In this document: positions 42,785-51,360 of the stretch, one piece after another
Position numbering within the stretch: position 1 is the first letter of the stretch
Layout of the letters: each line of letters begins with the position of its first letter
DNA from: Actinokineospora spheciospongiae
GTDB lineage: Bacteria > Actinomycetota > Actinomycetes > Mycobacteriales > Pseudonocardiaceae
NCBI RefSeq assembly: GCF_000564855.1
Contig: NZ_AYXG01000165.1
Coordinates: 39,208 to 103,207 of the forward strand
DNA length: 64,000 bases
Direction of reading: 5' to 3'
Position numbers and translations under genes: made by a program
The notes under the pieces: generated by a model
What the model saw: only the letters and a program-made list of their open reading frames with translations
Told to the model about the DNA's origin: nothing
The model's database searches: none

Positions 42785-43719
42785 CCCGCGTCCGCCGCGA
42801 ACGCCTCGCGCAGCCGGTCGGCGGCGGCCCGCATGGCGTGCCCGGCGGCGTCGACGGTGCCGAACATGGCGAAGAACCCGTGCGCCATCCCGTCGTACCG
42901 GGTCAGGTCGACGGCCACCCCGGCTTCCCGCAGGCGTTCGGCGTAGCGCTCCCCCTCGTCGCGCAGCGGGTCGTACTCGGCGGTGATGATCGTGGCCGGG
43001 GGCAGGCCGGAGAGGTCCGGCTCCTTGAGCGGTGAGGCCAGCGGGTTCTCCCCGTCCTCGGGGGAAGCCAGGTAGTGCCCCCAGTACCAGGCCACGGAGT
43101 CCCGGTTGAACAGGTACCGATCGATGCTCTCCCGCAGGGAAGCGGTGTCCGCCCCATACTCGGTGTTGGGGTAGACGAGCAACTGGTGCACCAGCCCGAC
43201 CCCCCGCTCCCGAGCCACCAGGGTCACCGCCGCAGCCAGGTTCCCCCCGGCACTGTCCCCACCCACGGCCACCCGGCCCGCATCCACCCCCAACTCCCCG
43301 GCGTGCTCCCCCACCCAGGCAGTCGCCGCAGCACAATCGTGCACAGCGGCGGGGAACCTGTGCTCCGGGGCCAACCGGTACCCCACGGAAACGACAACAC
43401 ACCCCGCCGCGTTCGCCAACCGCCTGCAAATGGCGTCCGCCGTCTCGATCGTCCCCAGCGTCCACCCCCCGCCGAAGAAGTAGACGAGCACCGGGAGCAC
43501 CCCCGCCCCCGGCCGGTAGACCCGAAGCCGGATCGCCCCGCCCGGCCCCGCGATCTCCCGCTCCCCCACCTCGGCCACGGCCTCCCGAGCACCCTCATTG
43601 TCCCGAATGGACCGAAGGTCCTCCGCCCGCGCCTCGGCCAACGACAACTCGTAGAGCGGAACGACCCCGTTCTCCGCCCGAAGCTCGCGGTGGCGGAGAA
43701 CCTGCGAATCCAAAGGCAT
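42781..43719 (-). CDS. Alpha/beta hydrolase, hormone-sensitive-lipase family with altered oxyanion motif
   Basis: 312 residues. The nucleophile is in VAVGGDSAGGNLAAA (Ser about 154), acid in EYDPLRDEGERYA and His in YDGMAHGFFAMF. The oxyanion-hole HGGG of the family reads YFFGGGWTLG, so the first His is Phe. It could release or edit a carrier-bound or esterified intermediate; no classical thioesterase is seen in the cluster. The ATG at 43719 has GGGAG upstream. It is preceded by a 160-base leader that holds a 7-codon reading frame. Confidence 0.85.
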   Translation of the reverse strand: MPLDSQVLRHRELRAENGVVPLYELSLAEARAEDLRSIRDNEGAREAVAEVGEREIAGPGGAIRLRVYRPGAGVLPVLVYFFGGGWTLGTIETADAICRRLANAAGCVVVSVGYRLAPEHRFPAAVHDCAAATAWVGEHAGELGVDAGRVAVGGDSAGGNLAAAVTLVARERGVGLVHQLLVYPNTEYGADTASLRESIDRYLFNRDSVAWYWGHYLASPEDGENPLASPLKEPDLSGLPPATIITAEYDPLRDEGERYAERLREAGVAVDLTRYDGMAHGFFAMFGTVDAAGHAMRAAADRLREAFAADAG

Positions 43720-43817
43720 GGGAGAACTCCCGGGAGAAGTGCGGGTGCGACCACGCGTGCGCCGCGACCACACCCACACCGCACCCGGTCACACAAGTGG
43801 TGTGGACCGAAGGGAAC

Positions 43818-43841
43818 TCAGACCTCGCGGACGCTGCGCAT
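43818..43841 (-). CDS. Possible leader peptide MRSVREV in the 5' leader of the hydrolase gene
   Basis: A 7-codon frame ending at TGA, with GGGAGGTG 6 bases before its ATG, better than the ribosome binding site of the hydrolase itself. It lies between a recognisable promoter (-10 at 43893-43888) and the hydrolase start, about 100 bases upstream of it. Sequence after it can form alternative stems (copies of GTGTGG and CCACAC). A regulatory upstream frame is plausible; chance is not excluded. Confidence 0.4.
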   Translation of the reverse strand: MRSVREV

Positions 43842-43887
43842 CGACAACACCTCCCGCCCACACCGGAGCACGGTCAACTGCCGCGTG

Positions 43888-43917
43888 AGTATATGCGGGT
43901 CCCGACACCCCGGTCGA
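43888..43917 (-). promoter_or_regulatory. Promoter of the hydrolase-aminotransferase operon
   Basis: TATACT (43893-43888) as -10 and TCGACC (43917-43912) as -35 on the minus strand, 18 bases apart. A transcript would start near 43881 with a leader of about 160 bases. Confidence 0.5.
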
Positions 43918-43929
43918 TACGCCGAAAAC

Positions 43930-44340
43930 AGCAACCCCACCACTGAGCCGAACAGCCCATCCATCCATTGTGGACACACCTTCCCCATCTGTTCCACCAG
44001 GGGGACCAGCCCGGACCGACAATCCCGAAACCTCCCCACCAACCCACCCCGCGAACAGTCGCCACCCAACCACCCCGGCACTGCCCGACCACCCGACGAT
44101 CCCACCCCCGAACCGCCGCCCCGGCGGCAAACCACCCGAAACCCCACCGAGCGCAGCCACCGCCCACCCGGTCAACTTCCCGCCCCCCGAACCGTCCACC
44201 CGGCCAACCTCCCACTCCTAAACCGCCCACCCCGCCAACCTCCCACCCGGCCAACCCACCATCCCGCCAATCGCCCGACTGCGGCTGCGGCTGCGGCTGC
44301 GCCGAGCGGATCACCCCACCCCACCTCTACCCCACTCAGG
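43930..44340. other. C-rich, G-poor intergenic tract
   Basis: About 400 bases in which C greatly exceeds G on the plus strand, with recurring CCACCC, CCGCCAACC and ACCCGGCCAACC and a hexanucleotide run (GCGGCT)3 near 44283-44300. No gene with credible start and codon use is seen on either strand. Two neighbouring promoters (hydrolase operon, ilvE) lie at its ends. Confidence 0.5.
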
Positions 44341-44423
44341 ACCACCGGCTATCAAGATAGGAAATAGAAAATACCGATCACCAGCTCGCATCCCCCGCCC
44401 ACCCCCACCGCTAGGATTCGCCC

Positions 44424-45506
44424 ATGACCGCCGTCTTCCCGCTGCACCGCACCACCCGCCCGACCCCCGCCCCGGACCGGGACGCGATCCTGGCCGACCC
44501 GGGTTTCGGCACCCACTTCACCGACCACATGGCCTCCGCCACCTGGACCCCCGACGCGGGCTGGCACGGCCACCGGATCGGCCCCGTCACCCCGTACACC
44601 CTGCACCCCGGCGCCGCCGTGCTGCACTACGCGCAGGAGGTGTTCGAGGGGCTCAAGGCGTACCGGCACGCCGACGGGAGCGTCTGGCTGTTCCGCCCGG
44701 AGATCAACGCCGCCCGGTTCGCCCGGTCGGCGCGGCGGTTGTCGTTGCCGGAGGTGTCCGAGGCGGAGTTCCTGGCGAGCGTCGAGGAACTGGTGCGGGC
44801 CGACGAGGCGTGGGTGCCCGCGTTCGGCGGGGAGCAGAGCCTGTACCTGCGGCCGTTCATGTTCGCCAGTGAGACGTTCCTGGGCGTGCGGCCCGCGCAC
44901 CGGGTGGAGTACTCGGTGATCGCCTGCCCGGCGGGGATGTACTTCTCCTCCGGGTCGGGGGTGACGCTGTGGATCAGCACGACCTTCACCCGGGCGGCGG
45001 CGGGGGGCACGGGGGAGGCCAAGTGCGGCGGCAACTACGCGGCGAGCCTGGCCGCCCAGACCGAGGCGCACGAGCACGGGTGCGACCAGGTCCTCTACGT
45101 CGACGGTGTGGAGCACGAGTGGTTGGAGGAGTCGGGCACGATGAACGTCTGCCTGGTGACCTCCGACGGTGAGCTGGTCACCCCGCCGCTGGGGACGATC
45201 CTGGAGGGCGTCACCCGCGACAGCGTGTTGGCGCTGGCCGGTGAGCACGGGCTGACCGCCGTGCAGCGGCCGGTGAGCGTCACCGAGTTGCGGGAGCGGT
45301 GCGCGGACGGGTCGGTCACCGAGGTGTTCGCGGCCGGGACCGCCGCGGTGATCACGCCGATCGTCGGGTTCAAGGGGGCCGACCTGGACGTCCGGGTGGG
45401 CGGTGGCGCTCCGGGGAAGACGACGTTGGCGCTGCGGGAGCACATCCTGGACCTGCAGTACGGCCGAGTGGCGGACACCCGGGGGTGGCTGCGCCGGGTC
45501 GTCTGA
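44424..45506 (+). CDS. ilvE: Branched-chain amino acid aminotransferase (class IV)
   Basis: 360 residues, fold type IV PLP enzyme. FEGLKAYRHADGSVWLFRPE, the PLP lysine in GEAKCGGNYAASLAAQTEA (Lys about 198), DGVEHEWLEESGTMNV and GTILEGVTRDSVLALA are the conserved BCAT blocks. It interconverts Leu, Ile and Val with their 2-oxo acids. TAGGAT at 44412-44417 is 6 bases before the ATG and no ribosome binding site is visible, which suggests a leaderless mRNA. It may be the housekeeping enzyme that borders the cluster; a supply role for branched 2-oxo acids to the E1 pair is speculative. Confidence 0.92.
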   Translation: MTAVFPLHRTTRPTPAPDRDAILADPGFGTHFTDHMASATWTPDAGWHGHRIGPVTPYTLHPGAAVLHYAQEVFEGLKAYRHADGSVWLFRPEINAARFARSARRLSLPEVSEAEFLASVEELVRADEAWVPAFGGEQSLYLRPFMFASETFLGVRPAHRVEYSVIACPAGMYFSSGSGVTLWISTTFTRAAAGGTGEAKCGGNYAASLAAQTEAHEHGCDQVLYVDGVEHEWLEESGTMNVCLVTSDGELVTPPLGTILEGVTRDSVLALAGEHGLTAVQRPVSVTELRERCADGSVTEVFAAGTAAVITPIVGFKGADLDVRVGGGAPGKTTLALREHILDLQYGRVADTRGWLRRVV

Positions 45507-45632
45507 GCGTTGCCCGGGGAGAACCGCCCCCACCTGCGCAGACGGCGCCGGGCGGGGCGCGCGGGCGTGTCGCTCGTCGCTGCGGTTCCGGGTGGGCGGG
45601 CACGTAGGGTGTGCGGGGGCGAAAGGTGAAGG

Positions 45633-46406
45633 ATGGCTGGGAACGAGGGCGTGCTCGGGATGCCGCTGACCGCGGGGATGGACGACGCCGAGGTCAGCGC
45701 CGGGATGCTGGCGGTGCAGTTCGCCGGGCTGACCAGGGCGCTGGTGGCGGCGGGGAGCGTGGCGGAGGTGCTGCGGCGGGTGGTGGCCGCCGCCAAGGAG
45801 GTCATCCCGGCGGCGGACGTGGTGTCGGTGACGCTGCGCGGCCCGGACGGGAGCTTCCACACCCCCGTGGAGACCGACCCGGTGGCGGTGCAGCTCGACG
45901 AACTCCAGTACGCCCTGGGTGAGGGGCCCTGCGTGGACGCGGCGGACCCGGAGGGGCCCGCCTACACCCTCAGCGACCACATGGCCGACGAGCCGCGCTG
46001 GCCGCGGTTCGGGCGGGCGGCGGCGGAGCGCGGCTACGGTTCGATGTTCGCGGTGGCCCTGCTGACCGACAACCGCCCCGTGTCCGGCGCCCTCAACGTC
46101 TACTCCGGGGGCCGCGGCACCCTGACCCCGACCGACATCGACACCGGTCTCCTGCTGGCCACGCACGCCTCCCTGGCCCTGGCGCACACCCAGGCGGTGG
46201 AGTTCGCCGAGCTGCGGGTCGCCCAGCTCACCCGGGCGATCGAGACCCGGGACGTGATCGGCCAGGCCAAGGGCATCCTCATGCAGCGCAGGGGCATCGA
46301 CGCCGACGAGGCCTACGAGGTGCTGCGGCGGACCTCCCAGCAGCTCAACGTGAAGCTGTTCGAGATCGCCGAGGCCCTCGCCCACCGCGGCGGCGAACTC
46401 CAGTGA
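45633..46406 (+). CDS. GAF and ANTAR domain regulator
   Basis: 257 residues. An N-terminal GAF domain (about 30-170, with ALGEGPCVDAADPEGPAYTL and MFAVALLTDNRPVSGALNVYS) is followed by an ANTAR RNA-binding domain (about 190-245: AIETRDVIGQAKGILMQRRG, then ADEAYEVLRRTSQ). ANTAR proteins bind dual hexaloop RNA stems and act as antiterminators (family knowledge). The ATG has AAAGGTGAAGG upstream and TAGGGT (-10) nearby. It is a single-gene unit. Confidence 0.93.
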   Translation: MAGNEGVLGMPLTAGMDDAEVSAGMLAVQFAGLTRALVAAGSVAEVLRRVVAAAKEVIPAADVVSVTLRGPDGSFHTPVETDPVAVQLDELQYALGEGPCVDAADPEGPAYTLSDHMADEPRWPRFGRAAAERGYGSMFAVALLTDNRPVSGALNVYSGGRGTLTPTDIDTGLLLATHASLALAHTQAVEFAELRVAQLTRAIETRDVIGQAKGILMQRRGIDADEAYEVLRRTSQQLNVKLFEIAEALAHRGGELQ

Positions 46407-46477
46407 CCCACTGAACCGGTGCGCGTGACCCCTACGGCCCCTTGCCCGGCTCCGCCGGACTCGCTTGGCTGGCGGAC

Positions 46478-47341
46478 ATGTCGGGACGACGGATGGCTCT
46501 GGTGTTGACCGCGCTGCTGGGTGTGGTGGGGCTGGGCACGCCCGCCCAGGCGGCCCCGCCCGGGATGGACGTGAAGGCAGTGGACGTGGGGGTGGTCGAC
46601 GTGGGGGTGGTCGACATGGAGGCGGTGCTCAAGGCCGCGCAGATCGACCCCCGCAGGCCGGACTCGGCGCTGACACCGGGCAGCAAGGACAGCGTCCTGC
46701 TGGTCGAGCGGGCGCTGAACGCGAAGGGGCTGCTCACCTCGGGGTACGTCGACGGGCACTTCGGCACGAAGACGGTGGAGGCGTACGCCGCCTACCAGCG
46801 CTCGCTGGGCTACACCGGCATCGACGCCTCCGGCCTGCCCGGTCAGACCTCGCTGAAGAGCCTGGGCACCAACCGGTACACGGTGACCAGGGTCGTCACC
46901 GCGGGCACCAGGGTCACCTTCCGCGGCGCCACGGTGAACACCCGCACCAGGGCCATGCTGGTGGAGGCCGAGCGCCTGCTGAACCGGCAGTTGGTCATCA
47001 CCCAGGGCTCGTACAACCCCGGCGGTGACCCCACCTCCGCGGGCACCCACGACGGCGGCGGTGTGGTGGACCTGTCGGTGTCCGGCATGACCGCGGCGAC
47101 CCGCACCTCGGTGGCCAGGGTGCTGCGCCAGGTCGGTTTCGCCGCCTGGGTGCGCACCCCCGCCCAGGGTGACTGGGCCTACCACATCCACGCGGTGGCC
47201 CTGGGCGACCCGGACCAGTCGACCCCCGCCCAGCACCAGTCCGGCGACTACTACCTGGGCTTCAACGGCCTGGCGAACCACGGCGCCGACGACGGTCCGG
47301 TGGTCACCCCGAAGGTCACCTGGGAGGAGTACCAGCGCTGA
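46478..47341 (+). CDS. Secreted peptidoglycan-binding protein with a peptidase-like C-terminal domain
   Basis: 287 residues from the ATG at 46478 (an upstream in-frame ATG at 46442 would disturb the signal peptide). Signal MSGRRMALVLTALLGVVGL ends at AQA-AP. A peptidoglycan-binding helix bundle (SVLLVERALNAKGLLTSGYV, DGHFGTKTVEAYAAYQRSLG) is followed by a domain with LVITQGSYNPGGDPTSAGTHDGG (written in the protein with two parts) and AYHIHAVALGD, in which spaced His and Asp residues resemble VanY/peptidase M15-like metal sites. It probably acts on or anchors to the cell wall. Confidence 0.78.
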   Translation: MSGRRMALVLTALLGVVGLGTPAQAAPPGMDVKAVDVGVVDVGVVDMEAVLKAAQIDPRRPDSALTPGSKDSVLLVERALNAKGLLTSGYVDGHFGTKTVEAYAAYQRSLGYTGIDASGLPGQTSLKSLGTNRYTVTRVVTAGTRVTFRGATVNTRTRAMLVEAERLLNRQLVITQGSYNPGGDPTSAGTHDGGGVVDLSVSGMTAATRTSVARVLRQVGFAAWVRTPAQGDWAYHIHAVALGDPDQSTPAQHQSGDYYLGFNGLANHGADDGPVVTPKVTWEEYQR

Positions 47342-47349
47342 CCGCCGAC

Positions 47350-47378
47350 GCGCCCGCACCGCTCGCCGGTGCGGGCGC
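47350..47378. terminator. Hairpin terminator between convergent genes
   Basis: 11-base perfect arms GCGCCCGCACC/GGTGCGGGCGC with a 7-base loop. Confidence 0.8.
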
Positions 47379-47396
47379 TCCCGCGTCCACGGTGGA

Positions 47397-48872
47397 TCAG
47401 CCCGCCTGGGCCGGTTCGTCGGCGGTGGTGGGGGTGAAGGCGCGCGGGTCGAAGGTGCCGACCCGGCGGCGCAGGCGCGGGGTCGACCAGGGCCAGATGA
47501 AGCTGTTGCGGCCGTTGGCGTCGAGGTAGTAGCTGCGGCACCCGCCGGTGTTGTAGACCGTGGTGGCCACGGCCTCCTGGACCTCGGCGTTGTAGGCGTC
47601 CTGCACCTCGGGGCGCACCGACATGGTCTGCCAGCCGTGCGCCCTGGCGTGGGCGATGGCGTCGCCGACGTAGTCCAGTTGCGCCTCCAGGATCATGAAC
47701 GCCGACGAGTGGCCGGTGCCCAGGTTCGGCCCCAGTAGGGTGAACGCGTTCGGGAACCCGGCCGTCACGCTGCCCAGGTACGCCTGCGGGCTGCCCCGCC
47801 AGTGCTCGCCGAGGGTGCGGCCCCCGCCGTCGCGGAGCAGGTCGGCCAGGGGCATGTCGAGGATGTGGAAGCCGGTGCCCAGGATGATCGCGTCGACCTC
47901 GGCGGTGTCGCCGTTGGCGGCGACCACGGTGCCGCCGCGCACCTCGGCGACCTCGCTGGGGACCACGGTGACGTTCGGCCGGGTCAGCGCGGGCAGGTAG
48001 GTGTTGGAGAACAGCAGCCGCTTGCACCCGATGGTGTAGTCGGGGGTCAGCGCGGCCCGCAGGGCGTCGTCGCGCACCCGCGCCCGGAGGTGGGCGCGGC
48101 CGATGGCCTGGATGGCGCGCATGAGGCCGGGGTGGCGGAAGCCGGTGCCCAGGGCCTCCATCACCCCGTACTCGGCCCCGCGCAGCCACCGCTGCACGAC
48201 CGGGAACGCCCCCATCAGCCGCTGCACCGCCCGCGCGACCCGCACGTCCGGCTTGGGCAGCACCCACTGCGCGGTGCGCTGGAACAGGTGCAGCGCGGCC
48301 ACCCTGGGCGCGATCTCCGGCACGAACTGCACCGCTGAGGCCCCGGTGCCCAGCACGGCGACCCGCTTGCCGGTCAGGTCGAAGTCGTGGTTCCAGCGGG
48401 CGGAGTGGAAGATCTCCCCGGGGAAGCCCGCCAGCCCGGGGATGTCGGGCACCAGCGGCTCGTTCCACGGTCCCGGCGCGGCGATCAGGAACCGGGCGTC
48501 GTACTCGCCGTCGGTGGTCTCCAGCCGCCAGCGCGCCGCCGCCGGGTCCCAGCGGGCGCCGAACATCTCCACGCCGAACCGGGTGTGCTCGGCGATCCCG
48601 TTGCGGCGGGCCACGTCCCGCAGGTACGCCAGGATCTCCGGTTGCGTGCCGTAGACCCTGGACCAGTCGGCGTTCGGCTCGTCGCTGTAGGAGTACAGCG
48701 CCGAGGGGACGTCGCAGGCGCAGCCGGGGTAGGTGTTGGCCCGCCAGGTGCCGCCGAAGTCGTCGGCCTTCTCCAGCACGGCGAAGTCGACCCCCAGCCG
48801 CTTGAGCCGCACGGCGGCGCCGATGCCGGAGCACCCCGCGCCCACGACCAGGACCTCGAACGACCGGCTCAT
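47397..48872 (-). CDS. Flavin-containing monooxygenase, Baeyer-Villiger type
   Basis: 491 residues. FAD-binding GAGCSGIGAAVRLKRLG (about 11-27), the BVMO fingerprint FPGEIFHSARWN (about 152-163) and the NADPH-binding GTGASAVQF are all present, with the second motif DAIILGTGFH. It inserts oxygen next to a ketone or N/S-oxidises using NADPH and O2. It closes a four-gene operon (SDR, FadD-like ligase, patatin, this gene) resembling the mymA lipid operon of mycobacteria in content. Start overlaps the patatin stop (ATGA). Confidence 0.9.
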   Translation of the reverse strand: MSRSFEVLVVGAGCSGIGAAVRLKRLGVDFAVLEKADDFGGTWRANTYPGCACDVPSALYSYSDEPNADWSRVYGTQPEILAYLRDVARRNGIAEHTRFGVEMFGARWDPAAARWRLETTDGEYDARFLIAAPGPWNEPLVPDIPGLAGFPGEIFHSARWNHDFDLTGKRVAVLGTGASAVQFVPEIAPRVAALHLFQRTAQWVLPKPDVRVARAVQRLMGAFPVVQRWLRGAEYGVMEALGTGFRHPGLMRAIQAIGRAHLRARVRDDALRAALTPDYTIGCKRLLFSNTYLPALTRPNVTVVPSEVAEVRGGTVVAANGDTAEVDAIILGTGFHILDMPLADLLRDGGGRTLGEHWRGSPQAYLGSVTAGFPNAFTLLGPNLGTGHSSAFMILEAQLDYVGDAIAHARAHGWQTMSVRPEVQDAYNAEVQEAVATTVYNTGGCRSYYLDANGRNSFIWPWSTPRLRRRVGTFDPRAFTPTTADEPAQAG

Positions 48873-49756
48873 CTCTCCCCCGTGACCGTGGTGCGCAGCG
48901 CTGCCTCCAGCGTCGCCGGAACGCGGCGCCGGTCCATGAAGTTGGGCCCCATCACGGCCAGGGCCTCCGCGGTCGGTTCGACCCGCCGCACCCGCGTCCC
49001 GGTCTCGCGCAGGACCGCCACCTCGGCGTCGAGCCGCCGGGTCATCGGGCGCCGCAGCACCCGCTCGACCCGGTCGATCCCGCGCGCGGGCACCGGCCCG
49101 GAGGAGGTCATCGGCGCGACCACGACCACCTCGTCCAGCCCGAACGGCACGAGCAGGTCCGCCGAGGTGGGTGAGACCACCCCGCCGTCGATGTACTCCC
49201 GCCCGCCCACGGTCACCGGTGGGAACCAGCCGGGGATGGCCCAGGACGCGGCGATGGCGTGGCCCAGCGGTTCGCGCAGCGGCACCCGCTTGCCGGTGCG
49301 CCGGTCGGCGGCCACCAGCATCAGGTTGGGGTGGCGCACCGACGGCGCCAGCGCCTCGCCGAGGCGCAGCAGCCAGGAGGCGTCGCCGGTGCCGATGGGC
49401 AGCAGCCCGGCCGCGGCGGCGGTGCCGTCGACCCGGCCGCGGGCGCGGGCGCGCAGCAGGCCGGGGGCGGCGAACCCGGGGCGCGGCAGCGGCGGCACCC
49501 CGCTCGGGCCCGCGGCGAAGTGCTCCAGCAGCAGCGCGGGCGCACCGGGGTCGCCGAGCCGGGCGGCGAGGACGTCGTCGAGGTCGAACCCGGCGGCCAG
49601 GATCGCCGCCAGCTCCGCGCCGCCGGAGGTGCCGACGACGACCTCCGCCGAGGCGGGGTCCCAGTCGAGTTCCCGGCGCAGCGAGTGCAGCGCGGCCACC
49701 GACCAGGTCAGGCCCAGGGTGCCGCCGCAGCCGAGCACCAGTCCGCGTCGGGTCAT
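48869..49756 (-). CDS. Patatin-like phospholipase
   Basis: 295 residues with the patatin oxyanion loop GCGGTLGLTWS (about 9-19), nucleophile GTSGGAE (Ser about 44) and catalytic Asp in YIDGGVVSPTSADL (DGG, about 190). It is a Ser-Asp dyad acyl hydrolase acting on phospholipids or neutral lipids. The Gly-rich loop is GCGGTLG. Overlaps its neighbours by four bases on each side, so it belongs to the lipid operon. Confidence 0.9.
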   Translation of the reverse strand: MTRRGLVLGCGGTLGLTWSVAALHSLRRELDWDPASAEVVVGTSGGAELAAILAAGFDLDDVLAARLGDPGAPALLLEHFAAGPSGVPPLPRPGFAAPGLLRARARGRVDGTAAAAGLLPIGTGDASWLLRLGEALAPSVRHPNLMLVAADRRTGKRVPLREPLGHAIAASWAIPGWFPPVTVGGREYIDGGVVSPTSADLLVPFGLDEVVVVAPMTSSGPVPARGIDRVERVLRRPMTRRLDAEVAVLRETGTRVRRVEPTAEALAVMGPNFMDRRRVPATLEAALRTTVTGER

Positions 49757-51360
49757 GACGGCAGCTCCCTCTTCAGCAGCTTCCCGGTGGGTGTTCGCGG
49801 CAGTTCGCCCAGGAAGCGGATCTCCCTGGGCACCTTGTACCGGGCCAGGTTCGCCTTGACGTGCGCGGTCAACTCCTCGGCGGGGGGCTGTTCGCCCCTG
49901 GTCACGACGAAGGCGACCAGCCGCTGCCCGTACTCCTCGTCGTCCACGCCGAGCACGGCCACGTCGGCGACCGCGGGGTGGCGGGCCAGGCAGTCCTCGA
50001 CCTCCTGCGGGTACACGTTCTCCCCGCCGGAGACGATCATGTCGTCGGCGCGGCCCTCGACGTAGAGCCTGCCCGCCGCGTCGAGCCTGCCCAGGTCGCC
50101 GGTGTCCATCAGGCCGTCGACGACCTCCTTGGTGGCCCCGGTGGTGTGGCCCTCGAAGTGGCCCTGCCCGCCGACGAAGATGGTGCCGGAGCGGCCGTCG
50201 GGGACCGGGACGCGGTTGTCGTCGAGGATGCGCACCGGCACGCCGATGGTCGGCCTGCCCACCGTGCCCGCCCCGGCGCGCAGGTCGGCCGGGGTGGCCA
50301 GGGCGGCGATGCCGATCTCGCTGGAGCCGTAGCCGTTGTAGAGCACGTCGCCGAACTCGGCCATGAACCGCTCGGCCAGCTCCGGGCGCAGCGCCGACCC
50401 GCCGGACAGGACGGTGCGCAGGCTGCGCCGGTCGTGCGCGCGGCGCACCGGCTCGGGCAGGGCGAGCACCCGTTGCAGCATGACCGGGACCATGGCCACG
50501 AACGCGACCCGGTGCGCGGCGACGTCGGCCAGCGCCTGCTCCGGGTCGAACCGGCGGCGCAGCACCACCGGGCAGCGCACGAACAGCGCCAGCGCCCAGA
50601 TCGCCAGGCCGAAGCCGTGGAACAGCGGCACCGCCACCGACACCGGGTCCCCGGAGCGCAGGCCGGTGCGGCGGATGATGGTCACCGCCGGGCTGAGCAC
50701 GGCCATCGGGCTGAGCTTGCGGGCGGCGCCCTTGGGGGTGCCGGTGGTGCCCGAGGTGAGGATGGTGACCTTGCCCGCGGGGACCTTGCCCTGGGGCACG
50801 AACGGGGTGTGCTCGGCGGCGAGTTCGTCGATGGTGGGCACCGGCAGGTCCTCGCCGTCGTGCCAGCCGACCAGGGTGGGGACCTCGCCGGTGGGCACCA
50901 GCGGCAGGAACTCCGCGTCGGTGATGAGCAGGTCGGGCTTGACCCGCTCCCACACCCCGGCGAGCTGCGGGCCGGAGAACTCGGTGTTCAGGTAGACCAC
51001 GTTCGCCCCCAGCCGGGCGGCGGCGACAGTGGCGGCCACCCAGCCGCGGTGGTTGCGGCACAGGATGGCCACGGTGGCGCCCTGGGCGGGGCGGTAGCGC
51101 TCGGCGATGCCCTGGGTGAGCCGGGCGGCCAGGTCGTCGAGCTGGGCGAAGGTGAGCGACCCGGCGTCGTCGACCAGGCCGGGGGCGTCCGGGCGGTGCT
51201 CGGCGGCGAGGGCGAGCAGGGTGGCCGCGGAGGTGCCGGTGGTGCGCAGCGCGCGGGCCGAGGCGCGCAGGTGCCGGGGTCTGGCCTGCCGGGCCAGGCC
51301 GGTGGAGGCGAGCGCGGCGACGGCGTTGCCCAGCACCGCCGCGGTCGGGGGGAGGGGCAT
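49753..51360 (-). CDS. Fatty-acyl-CoA/AMP ligase, FadD type
   Basis: 535 residues. ATP motif ILTSGTTGTPKGAARK (about 211-226), YNGYGSSEIG, LMDTGDLGRLDAAGRLYV and the terminal PRTPTGKLLKREL are intact. It activates a fatty acid to acyl-AMP and acyl-CoA. The N-terminal 45 residues include AAVLGNAVAALASTGLARQ, a possible membrane-associating helix seen in the FadD13 group. Coupled to SDR and patatin genes. Confidence 0.92.
   Translation of the reverse strand: MPLPPTAAVLGNAVAALASTGLARQARPRHLRASARALRTTGTSAATLLALAAEHRPDAPGLVDDAGSLTFAQLDDLAARLTQGIAERYRPAQGATVAILCRNHRGWVAATVAAARLGANVVYLNTEFSGPQLAGVWERVKPDLLITDAEFLPLVPTGEVPTLVGWHDGEDLPVPTIDELAAEHTPFVPQGKVPAGKVTILTSGTTGTPKGAARKLSPMAVLSPAVTIIRRTGLRSGDPVSVAVPLFHGFGLAIWALALFVRCPVVLRRRFDPEQALADVAAHRVAFVAMVPVMLQRVLALPEPVRRAHDRRSLRTVLSGGSALRPELAERFMAEFGDVLYNGYGSSEIGIAALATPADLRAGAGTVGRPTIGVPVRILDDNRVPVPDGRSGTIFVGGQGHFEGHTTGATKEVVDGLMDTGDLGRLDAAGRLYVEGRADDMIVSGGENVYPQEVEDCLARHPAVADVAVLGVDDEEYGQRLVAFVVTRGEQPPAEELTAHVKANLARYKVPREIRFLGELPRTPTGKLLKRELPS

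Noticed and set aside
43968..44360. Pro/His-rich frame ending in a Cys-Gly run (CGCGCGC)
   Set aside because: TTG start without ribosome binding site; composition is explained by the C-rich tract and the GCGGCT repeat.
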